From Lachnospiraceae bacterium XBB2008 (lineage in GTDB: Bacteria; Bacillota; Clostridia; Lachnospirales; Lachnospiraceae), in the NCBI GenBank assembly GCA_900102235.1, contig FMVL01000008.1, positions 1 through 64,000 on the forward strand: DNA of 64,000 nucleotides, in the 5' to 3' direction. The translations under genes were made by a program, and so were the position numbers. The notes under the pieces are model-generated. The model searched no databases. It saw only the letters and a program-made list of their open reading frames with translations, and was not told the origin of the DNA. Below, one piece after another: positions 15,889 to 24,378 of this stretch (its first letter is position 1; each line of letters begins with the position of its first letter).

Positions 15889-16548
15889 ATGAAGTATTCG
15901 TACAAAGAAATGCCTGAACAGATGAAAGGAACTTTCGGAGATATCTCCAGGTCTTTTGGTTTTTCATGGAAAGAATTCGTGATGACAATACCATCTCCGA
16001 TGTTTCTTGTTACAACATATAAATCCAACGGTAACCCCAATGCCTGCATGCAGTCCTGGGCAACTTTTACCAGTGCTGACCACGGTAACGGCTTTTATGC
16101 CATACTTGCCAGCGTAAATAAGAACGGCCATCTGTACAAGAGTCTTCAGGAAACAGGGCAGGCTGTGATTAACTTCTTTTCTGCAGATCATCATGCTGCC
16201 TGTATGGATACCATCAAAAATAATCATTTTGATACAGATGAGATTACCACGTCCGGGCTTACGGTAGCGAAGGCTTCGTGGGTTAATGCACCCATGGTCG
16301 AAGAATGCTTCATGAACCTTGAATGTAAACTTGCCTGGGAAAAAGAAATCGTTCCCGGCGACGACCACGTGATCATTTGCCTTGAGATCATCGGTGCGCA
16401 TATCGATGAAGACCATCTGGCCGACAGGACAGGCGATAATGGACTTCTTTATAACATCCATTACCCTATAAACCCTGAGAAAGTCGGCAAAACAGCCCAC
16501 GACTATGCCGGGGTACTTCAAAAGAAAATTGATGTTATGGAATATTAA
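15889..16548 (+). CDS. Flavin reductase-like domain protein
   Basis: 219 residues. IPSPMFLVTTYKSNGNPNAC, SWATFTSADHGNGFYAILAS and GQAVINFFSADH match the FMN-binding split-barrel of flavin reductase and related proteins, which reduce free or bound FMN with NAD(P)H. GAGGA lies 8 nt before 15889; the ATG at 15874 overlaps that site and is less likely. Confidence 0.85.
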   Translation: MKYSYKEMPEQMKGTFGDISRSFGFSWKEFVMTIPSPMFLVTTYKSNGNPNACMQSWATFTSADHGNGFYAILASVNKNGHLYKSLQETGQAVINFFSADHHAACMDTIKNNHFDTDEITTSGLTVAKASWVNAPMVEECFMNLECKLAWEKEIVPGDDHVIICLEIIGAHIDEDHLADRTGDNGLLYNIHYPINPEKVGKTAHDYAGVLQKKIDVMEY

Positions 16549-16557
16549 GCAAAATAG

Positions 16558-16668
16558 AGGAAGCAAATCGGATCATATGCTTCAAAACGTCCTTGGGGTG
16601 CTGTAAATATGAGTTTTTACGATCCCGACAATAATGTGATCTATTTTAGGCAGTTGCAAGAGGAATAA
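16558..16668 (+). pseudogene. VOC/glyoxalase-family C-terminal remnant
   Basis: In the gap between two genes one frame reads SKRPWGAVNMSFYDPDNNVI then YFRQLQEE and a stop. RPWGA with YDPDxNxIxF is the end of glyoxalase/dioxygenase-superfamily proteins. The N-terminal three quarters are missing. Confidence 0.5.
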
Positions 16669-16673
16669 CCATC

Positions 16674-17627
16674 ATGGATGAAAAGACTTTGCAAGATATA
16701 TTGGCATTGAATTACGGAATAGAATCCCCGTCTTTGGAATTCTTAAGAGAAGGCGGCACCACTACATATATTGCCAATGGAAGGTCTAAGTATCTGCTTA
16801 AGGTTATTGGATCTGCTTTTTCGGATACAGCAAGACAGTCTGCATCTATTATGAGATATTTGGAAGGGAACGGTTTTCCTGTACCCAAAACGATACTTAC
16901 AAAAAGCGGAGAAACTATTTTTGAAACAGAAGCTGATGGGGAGAAGATCCTGATAGTTCTCATGGACTTCATTGATGGGGACGAGCCGGAACTTGAAAAA
17001 TGTGCATCCGAAGTAGGCAGGCTTGTCGGCAGATTTCATCAATTTATGGAGGAGTATCCCTCGGAACTTGTCTACCGCGACAAAGAATTCTTTATAGGTC
17101 GATATATTGAGTTCCTTCGTAAAAAGAAATACCCACGTATCAAAGAGTATGAGGAACTGGGAGAGCGTTTGTGGGATAAGGTTAAAAATCTTCCGCAGGG
17201 GAATTGCCACGGAGATCTTCACAGGGGGAACCTGTTGCAGAATGAGGATGGGAAGATTTATCTTGTGGATTTTGATACTGCTTGCAAGGCTCCAGTTATG
17301 TTCGATGTCATGGTTATGTGTGACATGACGGATTATTTTAATCTGAAGCAGGAAGATATTGAGCTTACTAAGGTAGTGTATCGGGAATTTCTTTCGGGAT
17401 ATGTAGGTTATCATAAGTTGAGCCGTGAGGAAATTCTTTCTTTTCCGTATTGGGTTGCAATCAGGCATTTTCAGTTACAAGCCACCATCCTTGAAATATA
17501 TGGAATGGACTGCATAGATGAAGGCTTTATAGACGGTCAGCTGTACTGGCTTAATAAGTGGCAGGAAACAATCCCGGGATTTACAGAGGAGTTGGAGGAA
17601 AAAAATTGGCAGAGAAACGGAATATGA
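16674..17627 (+). CDS. Phosphotransferase enzyme family protein (APH/SrkA-like)
   Basis: 317 residues. Nucleotide-binding residues lie in YLLKVIGSAF, the catalytic NCHGDLHRGNLL (HxDxxxxN) is near residues 182-193 and LVDFDTACKA near 203-212 binds metal. The overall layout resembles homoserine kinase type II and the stress kinase SrkA. AGAGGAA lies upstream. It overlaps the deaminase gene by 22 nt. Substrate unknown. Confidence 0.85.
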   Translation: MDEKTLQDILALNYGIESPSLEFLREGGTTTYIANGRSKYLLKVIGSAFSDTARQSASIMRYLEGNGFPVPKTILTKSGETIFETEADGEKILIVLMDFIDGDEPELEKCASEVGRLVGRFHQFMEEYPSELVYRDKEFFIGRYIEFLRKKKYPRIKEYEELGERLWDKVKNLPQGNCHGDLHRGNLLQNEDGKIYLVDFDTACKAPVMFDVMVMCDMTDYFNLKQEDIELTKVVYREFLSGYVGYHKLSREEILSFPYWVAIRHFQLQATILEIYGMDCIDEGFIDGQLYWLNKWQETIPGFTEELEEKNWQRNGI

Positions 17628-18136
17628 TTGATATAAATGAGAAATATATGAAAAGGTGCTACGAATTAGCGATAAGCGCAGGTAAAAAAGGGTTTGACAC
17701 TTTTGGTGCGGTATTGGTTTGTGACGGCAAAATTCTGGAAGAAGCTGAGAATACTGCTGATTATAAAAAGAAGATTTTTGGTCATGCAGAATTTAATCTT
17801 GTTCATAAATGTGCAAATAAGTATACAGACGACATTTTAGAAAAGTCTGTAGTCTACACAAGCTGTGCCCCATGTGAGAGGTGCCTGGCAGCAATAGCTT
17901 CACTTGGAGTTCATCAGGTTGTATGTGGAGTTTCGTACAAAGAATTTTGCAAATTACTTCCGTTTGATTATCAGGCCGTAGACAGAGAAGGTTTGCTTAA
18001 GCAACTTGGAATAGATATGACACTTACTGAATCTGTGCTTGAAGATGAAGGCATGCACGTCTTTGAATGGTGGGGCGGAAAATATCGTCCGTTAGACGAG
18101 CTTATTGCAGAAATGGATGAGGTAAAGAAGAAATGA
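17606..18136 (+). CDS. Nucleoside/cytidine deaminase-like zinc enzyme
   Basis: 176 residues. FGHAEFNLVH (HAE, about residue 62) and TSCAPCERCLAAI (PCxxC, about 93) are the zinc site and proton shuttle of cytidine and guanine deaminases. GGAGG at 17594-17598 is spaced 8 nt from TTG at 17606, better than for the ATG at 17624, so TTG is preferred. The gene overlaps the kinase before it and, by 4 nt, the phosphatase after it. Confidence 0.85.
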   Translation: MAEKRNMIDINEKYMKRCYELAISAGKKGFDTFGAVLVCDGKILEEAENTADYKKKIFGHAEFNLVHKCANKYTDDILEKSVVYTSCAPCERCLAAIASLGVHQVVCGVSYKEFCKLLPFDYQAVDREGLLKQLGIDMTLTESVLEDEGMHVFEWWGGKYRPLDELIAEMDEVKKK

Positions 18137-18600
18137 TAAAGGTTTTATTTGTCTGCTGGGGCAATATTTGCAGAAGCCCCATGGGAGAATTCATTTTGAA
18201 AGACATGGTGCGCAAGCTCGGTCTTGAGGATCAGTTCTATATTGAATCTGCGGCCACTTCCACGGAGGAGATCGGGAATCCTGTTTATCCTCCCGCGAGG
18301 GCTGAACTTGCAAGGCACGGAATAGACTGTTCCGGACATCATGCGAGACAGGTTAAGAGGTCGGATTATGACAATTTCGACCTTATCATCGCGACAGAAG
18401 ATGTTCACAGGCGTATCATGGAAGACAGATTCTTTGGAGGCGATCCCGATCATAAGATCGTGCTTTGCATGGATCTGGCCGGAAGGCCGGGAGAACAGAT
18501 AGATGATCCCTGGTATACCGGAAGATTTGAGGAAGTATATGGGCAATTGTATGATGCATGCACCGGGATCGTGGAGAAATACTCAAACCAGTTTACATAA
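18133..18600 (+). CDS. Low-molecular-weight protein tyrosine phosphatase
   Basis: 155 residues. FVCWGNICRSPMGEF at the N-terminus holds the C(X)5R active site (Cys8, Arg14) and IDDPWYTG near 122 the general acid Asp. Acts on phosphotyrosine or small phosphates. ATGA overlap with the deaminase gene indicates translational coupling; the kinase, deaminase and phosphatase form a three-gene operon. Confidence 0.92.
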   Translation: MIKVLFVCWGNICRSPMGEFILKDMVRKLGLEDQFYIESAATSTEEIGNPVYPPARAELARHGIDCSGHHARQVKRSDYDNFDLIIATEDVHRRIMEDRFFGGDPDHKIVLCMDLAGRPGEQIDDPWYTGRFEEVYGQLYDACTGIVEKYSNQFT

Positions 18601-18664
18601 CACAAAAACAATAGAGTTCTGCACTACATAACTAGTACACAAACATGCAACTCAGGAGGTTAAA

Positions 18665-20155
18665 ATGGCTACTTTGTCAGACTTGCAACCCGCTATCGTA
18701 TTTAAGTATTTTCAGGAGCTTTGCAACATACCGCATGGTTCGGGCAATATCCGTGCCATCAGCGACTATCTCTGCTCTTTTGCCGAAGAACAGGGACTTA
18801 GGTTTGTGCAGGATGAAGCGGGGAATGTGATCATATACAAACCCGCATCCGTCGCCGGATCAGAGGCAGGAGATTCTAAAGAGCCTCTGATCCTTCAGGC
18901 ACATATGGATATGGTAGCCGTATCCGTAGATGACAGGGATATGACTGCAGTTCCTATAGTTCCTTTGATCGACGGGGACCACATATATGCAGACGGCACT
19001 TCACTCGGAGGCGACGACGGGGTAGGAGTCGCCTATATAATGGCGATTCTCGCATCGGATGATCTTGTACATCCGCCTATCGAAGCCGTGATCACCACTG
19101 ATGAGGAAACCGGTATGGACGGAGCCCGTGCTCTGGATCCGGCGCTTTTGAGCGGGAGACGGATGATCAACCTCGACAGTGAGGAAGAAGGTCATATCCT
19201 CGCCGGGTGCGCGGGAGGGGTCAGGGTATACATATCGCACGATTTCGGCAATGTTGAACCTGCATCCGGCAGAGTGATCCGTATGGATATATACGGATGT
19301 GCGGGTGGCCATTCCGGCAATGAGATCCACAAAAGAGGAGCCAATGCGAATGTTATCGCAGGTGTTTTGCTGGGTAAACTTTGCTCAGTGTGTGATACTC
19401 GCTTGATATATATCAGTGGCGGTGAAGTTGATAATGCTATTCCCAAGGTTGCATATCTGATCGCGGCTGTTAACGGTGATATCACGAATGAGGATCTTTC
19501 ACTTGAGATAAGCAAGACCATGGATGAGATCATATCCCGATACTCCGGCAGCGATCCGGGCATGAGAATAGATATGAATATTATTAACAGCAATGGTTTA
19601 CATAACGCTGCCGAAACATTCAATGACAGATGTATGCTTTCCTCCGCAGCAACCCGTGAGATAGCAGACATGTTTAATGATCTTCCAAACGGCGTTATAG
19701 CCATGAGTCCCGATGTTGAAGGACTGGTTGAAACATCCCTTAATCTGGGAGTGATCACCTTCGAAGAAACAAAAATCAAACTTCAGTATTCTGTAAGAAG
19801 CTCCATAGAAGATGACAAGGCCGCGCTCATAGGCAGATTGCGTGATATCGCCGAAAAGGCAGGAGCCGTTACTGAGGTAAACGGAGATTATCCGGGGTGG
19901 AAGTATCGTAAGGATTCGAAACTCAGAGATTGTCTGGAAAAAGTCTACAGAGATATGTACGGTAAGGAAGCGGTGACCGAAGCTATTCATGCCGGCCTGG
20001 AATGCGGCTTTTTCTCCAAAGCACTTCCCGGCCTGGATTGCGTATCCATAGGCCCGGATATGCAGGATATACATACAACATCCGAGCGCCTGAGCATATC
20101 TTCAACAGCAAGATCCTGGGATTATCTGTGCAGAGTACTTGCGGAGTTATGTTAA
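18665..20155 (+). CDS. pepD: Aminoacyl-histidine dipeptidase (beta-Ala-His dipeptidase)
   Basis: 496 residues, full length for PepD. The M20 metal-binding residues are visible in LQAHMDMVAV, LGGDDGVGVAYI and ITTDEETGMDGA; GGHSGNEIHKRGANANVI begins the lid and dimer domain and HAGLECGFFS is the late ligand region. It cleaves dipeptides such as carnosine-type Xaa-His in the cytoplasm. CAGGAGG lies upstream. It is convergent with feoAB, whose stop is 35 nt away. Confidence 0.95.
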   Translation: MATLSDLQPAIVFKYFQELCNIPHGSGNIRAISDYLCSFAEEQGLRFVQDEAGNVIIYKPASVAGSEAGDSKEPLILQAHMDMVAVSVDDRDMTAVPIVPLIDGDHIYADGTSLGGDDGVGVAYIMAILASDDLVHPPIEAVITTDEETGMDGARALDPALLSGRRMINLDSEEEGHILAGCAGGVRVYISHDFGNVEPASGRVIRMDIYGCAGGHSGNEIHKRGANANVIAGVLLGKLCSVCDTRLIYISGGEVDNAIPKVAYLIAAVNGDITNEDLSLEISKTMDEIISRYSGSDPGMRIDMNIINSNGLHNAAETFNDRCMLSSAATREIADMFNDLPNGVIAMSPDVEGLVETSLNLGVITFEETKIKLQYSVRSSIEDDKAALIGRLRDIAEKAGAVTEVNGDYPGWKYRKDSKLRDCLEKVYRDMYGKEAVTEAIHAGLECGFFSKALPGLDCVSIGPDMQDIHTTSERLSISSTARSWDYLCRVLAELC

Positions 20156-20195
20156 CCGCAGATGCCCGACGGCTACGTGCGGAGTTATGTTAACC
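20140..20195. repeat. 18-bp direct repeat over the convergent pepD and feoAB stops
   Basis: TGCGGAGTTATGTTAACC occurs at 20140-20157 and 20178-20195. The first copy holds the pepD stop, the second the feoAB stop on the other strand. There is no terminator hairpin between the genes. Confidence 0.75.
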
Positions 20196-22571
20196 AAACA
20201 GCATTCCGATCAACTGTACTATCACAGCTGCACCCCACGCCACGAAGCACTGCCACAGCACTATACATACAGCCCATTTGCTGCCCATTTCTCTCTTGAT
20301 AGCGGCTATCGCTGCCACACACGGCGTATACAGCAGGCTGAATACCAGCAAAGATGCAGCGGTCAGCGAGTTTATCGCACCGCTTATCCCATCGGGTGCA
20401 AACAGTACTTCCATAGTGGATACCACGCTTTCTTTTGCCATGAATCCACACACGAGTGATGTGATGATCTTCCAGTCCCCGAGGCCGGCGGGCTTCATTA
20501 CGGGCACGAGTATGCCGGCGATATATGCCAGGATACTCTGTCCCTCATCTTTTACCAGATCCAGATGAAAATCAAAACTTCGCAGGAACCATACCACGAT
20601 CGTAGCAATGAGGATCACGGAAAAGGCCCTCTGCAGGAAGTCTTTTGCCTTTTCCCACAGAAGCATCAGTACATTTCTGGCTGTCGGAATACGGTAGTTG
20701 GGCAGTTCCATGATGAAAGGAACCGCTTCTCCCTTGAATATGGTCTTTTTATAGAACAGTGACACGAGTATGCCGTTTATGATACCGAGAAGATACAGTC
20801 CCGTGATGATGAGCCACCCTTTTCCGGGGAAGAAAGCGCTCACCAGGAATCCGTATATCGGGAGCTTGGCCGTACATGACATGAATGGTGTGAGCAGTAT
20901 CGTCATCTTACGGTCTCTGGCACTCGGAAGAGTTCGCGTAGCCATGACAGCCGGGACCGTACAGCCGAATCCCAGTAGCATCGGCACTATGCTTCGGCCG
21001 GAGAGACCGATCTTTCTGAGAAGTTTATCCATCACGAAGGCAACGCGGGCGATATATCCGCTGTCTTCGAGGATGGACAGGAAGAAGAACATGATTATGA
21101 TGATCGGCAGGAAACTTAAGACCCCACCGACACCTTCAAACAGTCCGTCAGTGACAAGGCTCTGCAAAGTGGCATTGACATGTCCCGCTTCCATGAGCCG
21201 GGCTACATGATCGCCGAGGGCGCTGATGCCTTTATCCAGCAGATCCTGGAAAAACGGGCCGATAAGTGCAAATGTCAAAAAGAAGATGAGACCCATGATT
21301 CCGATGAAAACGGGAATGGCTGAAAACCTGCCCGTGAGGACACCGTCCAGTTTCTGACTCTTTGCGCGTTCCTTACTCTCTGCGGGCTTGGTCACACAGC
21401 GTTCAACAACCTTATAGATATATGAATATCTCATGTCAGCGATGGCGGCACTTCTGTCGAGCCCTCGCTCTTTTTCCATCTGAAGGATGATATGCTCCAC
21501 CATCTCAAGCTCATTGGCATCGAGATCGAGAGCAGCGGTTATCCGTTCGTCTCCGTCTACCAGTTTGCATACCGCGAAACGAAGAGGCAGACCTGCTTTG
21601 GCGGCATGGTCTTCGATAAGGTGACTTACACCGTGAAGACATCTGTGCACGGCACCTCCGTGATCATCGGCGTCGCAGAAATCCTGACGCAGAGGACATT
21701 CCTGATATTTGGCGATGTGGATGGCATGGGAGATGAGCTCGTCTACACCTTCATTCTTCGAGGCTGAGATCGGTACGACCGGAACGCCGAGCATATCCTC
21801 CATCTCGTTGACATCGACGATACCGCCGTTCCCGAGCATCTCATCCATCATGTTGAGTGCGACGACCATGGGGATCCCGAGTTCGAGCATCTGCATGGTC
21901 AGATAGAGGTTTCGTTCTATGTTGGTGACATCGACGATATTAATGATGGCCTTGGGCTTCTCATTTAGGACAAAATCGCGTGAAACTAGTTCTTCCGCTG
22001 AATAGGGAGACATCGAATAGATACCCGGAAGATCGGTGACGCTGGTACCGGGATTGTTCCGGATCATGCCGTCCTTGCGGTCGACTGTCACGCCCGGGAA
22101 GTTTCCGACATGCTGGTTTGATCCGGTGAGCTGATTGAACAGGGTGGTCTTTCCGCTGTTCTGATTTCCCATCAGAGCAAAAGTCAGGGTTTCATCGGCG
22201 GGCAGGGGATTGCCGCTTCCTTTGGGATGGTATTTTCCTTCCTCACCGAGACCGGGGTGGTGGTGGGCTTTTTTTCTGGGATCGGATGCGGAATCATGTT
22301 TCGGGATCTCTCCGGCTTCGCCCGGGGCTTCATTATCCCTCTGAGCGATCCCGCTTACGATGATGCGTTCGGCATCTGCTTTTCTGAGTGTAAGTTCGTA
22401 TCCGTGAATGAGATATTCTATCGGATCTCCCATGGGAGCGTATTTGACCAGTGTCATTTCCGCACCGGGAAGAACTCCCATATCCAGAAGATGCTGTCTT
22501 AGGGCTCCTTCACCGCCAACTTGTTCTATGATAGCTTTTTGTCCGGGGATTAATTCATTTAAGGTTGACAT
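20190..22571 (-). CDS. feoB: FeoA-FeoB fusion, ferrous iron transporter
   Basis: 793 residues. Residues 1-75 are a FeoA SH3-like domain (LNELIPGQKAIIEQVGGEGA, ILHGYELTLRKADAERI pattern). A His-rich linker (KKAHHHPG) leads to the G domain at about 128: GNQNSGKTTLFNQLTGSNQH (G1), DLPGIYSM (G3), NMMDE (G4) and ISASK (G5). The membrane part carries the two Cys gates, LLGFGCTVPAVMATRTL and LTPFMSCTAKLPIYG. It imports Fe(II) across the inner membrane. It lies 39 nt downstream of the FAD protein on the same strand. Confidence 0.95.
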   Translation of the reverse strand: MSTLNELIPGQKAIIEQVGGEGALRQHLLDMGVLPGAEMTLVKYAPMGDPIEYLIHGYELTLRKADAERIIVSGIAQRDNEAPGEAGEIPKHDSASDPRKKAHHHPGLGEEGKYHPKGSGNPLPADETLTFALMGNQNSGKTTLFNQLTGSNQHVGNFPGVTVDRKDGMIRNNPGTSVTDLPGIYSMSPYSAEELVSRDFVLNEKPKAIINIVDVTNIERNLYLTMQMLELGIPMVVALNMMDEMLGNGGIVDVNEMEDMLGVPVVPISASKNEGVDELISHAIHIAKYQECPLRQDFCDADDHGGAVHRCLHGVSHLIEDHAAKAGLPLRFAVCKLVDGDERITAALDLDANELEMVEHIILQMEKERGLDRSAAIADMRYSYIYKVVERCVTKPAESKERAKSQKLDGVLTGRFSAIPVFIGIMGLIFFLTFALIGPFFQDLLDKGISALGDHVARLMEAGHVNATLQSLVTDGLFEGVGGVLSFLPIIIIMFFFLSILEDSGYIARVAFVMDKLLRKIGLSGRSIVPMLLGFGCTVPAVMATRTLPSARDRKMTILLTPFMSCTAKLPIYGFLVSAFFPGKGWLIITGLYLLGIINGILVSLFYKKTIFKGEAVPFIMELPNYRIPTARNVLMLLWEKAKDFLQRAFSVILIATIVVWFLRSFDFHLDLVKDEGQSILAYIAGILVPVMKPAGLGDWKIITSLVCGFMAKESVVSTMEVLFAPDGISGAINSLTAASLLVFSLLYTPCVAAIAAIKREMGSKWAVCIVLWQCFVAWGAAVIVQLIGMLFG

Positions 22572-22610
22572 AACTCAAATTTGTTTTTGCTTGAAATATT
22601 GGTGTTTAGC

Positions 22611-23975
22611 CTATTTAGCTATATGTCTGGCTACATGTACTCCGCTGGCAGAAGCGTGGGAAAGCGAATGAGTTACGCCACTGCCGTCACCGATCATATA
22701 CAGTCCTTTGTGACAGGTCTCCAGATTTTCGTCGACATCCGCTTCCATGTTGTAGAATTTGACTTCGACTCCATAGAGGAGGGTATCGTCATTGGCCGTT
22801 CCGGGTGCGATCTTATCGAGCGCGTAGATCATTTCTATGATGCCGTCTAAGATTCTTTTGGGCAGGACGAGGCTCAGGTCCCCGGGTTCAGCTTTGAGTG
22901 TGGGGGTGACGAAATTCTCATCCAGTCTCTTGTGGGTGCTGCGCCTGCCACGGATCAGATCACCGAAGCGTTGCACGATCACACCTCCTCCGAGCATATT
23001 GGAGAGGCGGGCGATGGATTCGCCGTATCCGTTGCTGTCCTTAAAGGGCTCCGAGAAATGCTTGGCGACTAAGAGTGCGAAGTTGGTATTGTCCGTTTGT
23101 TTGGCCGGATCTTCATAGCTGTGACCGTTGACCGTGACTATGCCGTTCGTATTTTCTTCGACCACACTGCCGTGAGGATTCATGCAGAAGGTCCTGACCA
23201 TATCTTCGAATTTCTCGGTGCGGTATACGATCTTGCTCTCATAGAGTTCATCGGTCAGATGGGAGAAGAGGTCAGCGGTCAGTTCGACTCTGACGCCCAG
23301 ATCCACGCGGTTTGACTTGGTGGGAATGGAGAGCTCTTCACATACGGTTTCCATCCACTTGCTGCCGCTTCGCCCGACGGATATGACGCATTTATCGCAG
23401 GTGTACTCACCGTCAGCTGTGGTTATGCGGTAACCGTCAGCTTCTTTACGCACATGTTCCACACTGGTATGGAAAAAGAAATCCGCTTTTCCCTCCAGAT
23501 GTTTGTACAGATTCTCCAACACGATATAGTTGATATCCGTTCCAAGATGCCTGACGGATGCATCGAGGAGCTTGAGCTTGTTCTGCATGCATTTTTTCTT
23601 GATATCCGTACCGGTGGTGGAGTAGAGTTTGGTGCCTTCACCTCCGTACTCGAGGTTTATCTTATCAACGTATCTCATCAGGTCAAGAGCTTCATCTTTT
23701 CCGACATGCTCATATAAGGTTCCGCCGAAGTCGTTGGTGATATTGTATTTTCCGTCGGAAAAAGCACCGGCTCCTCCGAAACCGCTCATGATGGAGCAGG
23801 TCTTACAGTGAATGCAGTTCTTTACTTTGACTCCGTCGATGGGACACTTGCGTTCACTCAGCCTGCCACCTGCTTCGAATACGGCGATCTTTAAGTCGCT
23901 TCGCAGTCCGGCAAGTTCATAAGCTGTGAAGATCCCTCCGGGACCCGCGCCAATTATAATGACATCGTATTTCAT
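22611..23975 (-). CDS. FAD-dependent oxidoreductase (NAD-utilising dehydrogenase type)
   Basis: 454 residues. GAGPGGIFTAYEL at the N-terminus binds FAD; CPIDGVKVKNCIHCKTC with SGFGGAGAFSDGK (about 46-78) and the C-terminal IGDGSGVTHSLSHASASG are typical of the large FAD-dependent protein family related to NAD-utilising dehydrogenases. Reaction unknown. GGGAGG-type site precedes the start. It is the first gene of a likely two-gene operon with feoAB, which hints at a role in iron or redox balance. Confidence 0.85.
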   Translation of the reverse strand: MKYDVIIIGAGPGGIFTAYELAGLRSDLKIAVFEAGGRLSERKCPIDGVKVKNCIHCKTCSIMSGFGGAGAFSDGKYNITNDFGGTLYEHVGKDEALDLMRYVDKINLEYGGEGTKLYSTTGTDIKKKCMQNKLKLLDASVRHLGTDINYIVLENLYKHLEGKADFFFHTSVEHVRKEADGYRITTADGEYTCDKCVISVGRSGSKWMETVCEELSIPTKSNRVDLGVRVELTADLFSHLTDELYESKIVYRTEKFEDMVRTFCMNPHGSVVEENTNGIVTVNGHSYEDPAKQTDNTNFALLVAKHFSEPFKDSNGYGESIARLSNMLGGGVIVQRFGDLIRGRRSTHKRLDENFVTPTLKAEPGDLSLVLPKRILDGIIEMIYALDKIAPGTANDDTLLYGVEVKFYNMEADVDENLETCHKGLYMIGDGSGVTHSLSHASASGVHVARHIAK

Positions 23976-24029
23976 GTGATCCTCCCTTGTAAGTCAAACC
24001 TAACATTACCATTATACATAATTTTTCAC

Positions 24030-24059
24030 TTGACAGTAACCATATGGATGAATTATTAT
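24030..24059 (+). promoter_or_regulatory. Promoter of the tRNA-Pro gene
   Basis: TTGACA (24030-24035), 18 nt, then TATTAT (24054-24059). Expected start near 24066, about 38 nt before the mature tRNA. Confidence 0.7.
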
Positions 24060-24103
24060 AAATAGGCTGTCGCGAAAGGAATATACCGATCCGACTGACA
24101 TAT

Positions 24104-24176
24104 CGGGGTGTGGCTCAGGTGGTAGAGCGCTTCGTTAGGGACGAAGAGGCCGCAAGTTCAAGTCTTGTCACTCCGA
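24104..24176 (+). tRNA. tRNA-Pro (anticodon AGG)
   Basis: A complete 73-nt cloverleaf: acceptor CGGGGTG pairs with CACTCCG (C1-G72 as in bacterial tRNA-Pro, A73 discriminator), D stem GCTC/GAGC, anticodon stem CTTCG/CGAAG with loop TTAGGGA, five-base variable loop, T stem GCAAG/CTTGT with loop TTCAAGT. Anticodon AGG reads CCU and, if A34 is deaminated, more. CCA is not encoded. A34 proline tRNAs are uncommon in bacteria. Confidence 0.92.
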
Positions 24177-24185
24177 TGCCTTGGA

Positions 24186-24233
24186 AAATCCGAAATCTTC
24201 AGTATTTATGAGGGTTTCGGGTTTTTCTTTTTT
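24186..24233 (+). terminator. Terminator of the tRNA gene
   Basis: AATCCGAAATC pairs with GGTTTCGGGTT around a loop of about 16 nt, then a T-rich tract. Further on, CCTTTTTC-GTGGTA-GAAAAAGG (24246-24267) is another perfect hairpin of unknown use before the end of the lyase gene. Confidence 0.7.
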
Positions 24234-24378
24234 TGTTGAACCAGGCCTTTTTCGTGGTAGAAAAAGGTAGAAAAATGTGTTATCCCGTGAAAACACTGGG
24301 TTTTACGAAGATTACATTGGCCTCATGCCAAGTATGGGGACAGGATCGAATGTAAGATACCCGCAGTTATGGAAGAGA

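Noticed and set aside
16743-17468. 241-codon minus-strand frame
   Set aside because: It lies wholly inside the phosphotransferase gene, which has clear catalytic motifs; the reverse frame has no start signal and no protein-like features.
20278-22502. Several plus-strand frames of 60-150 codons
   Set aside because: All are antisense to feoAB and lack ribosome sites and family features.
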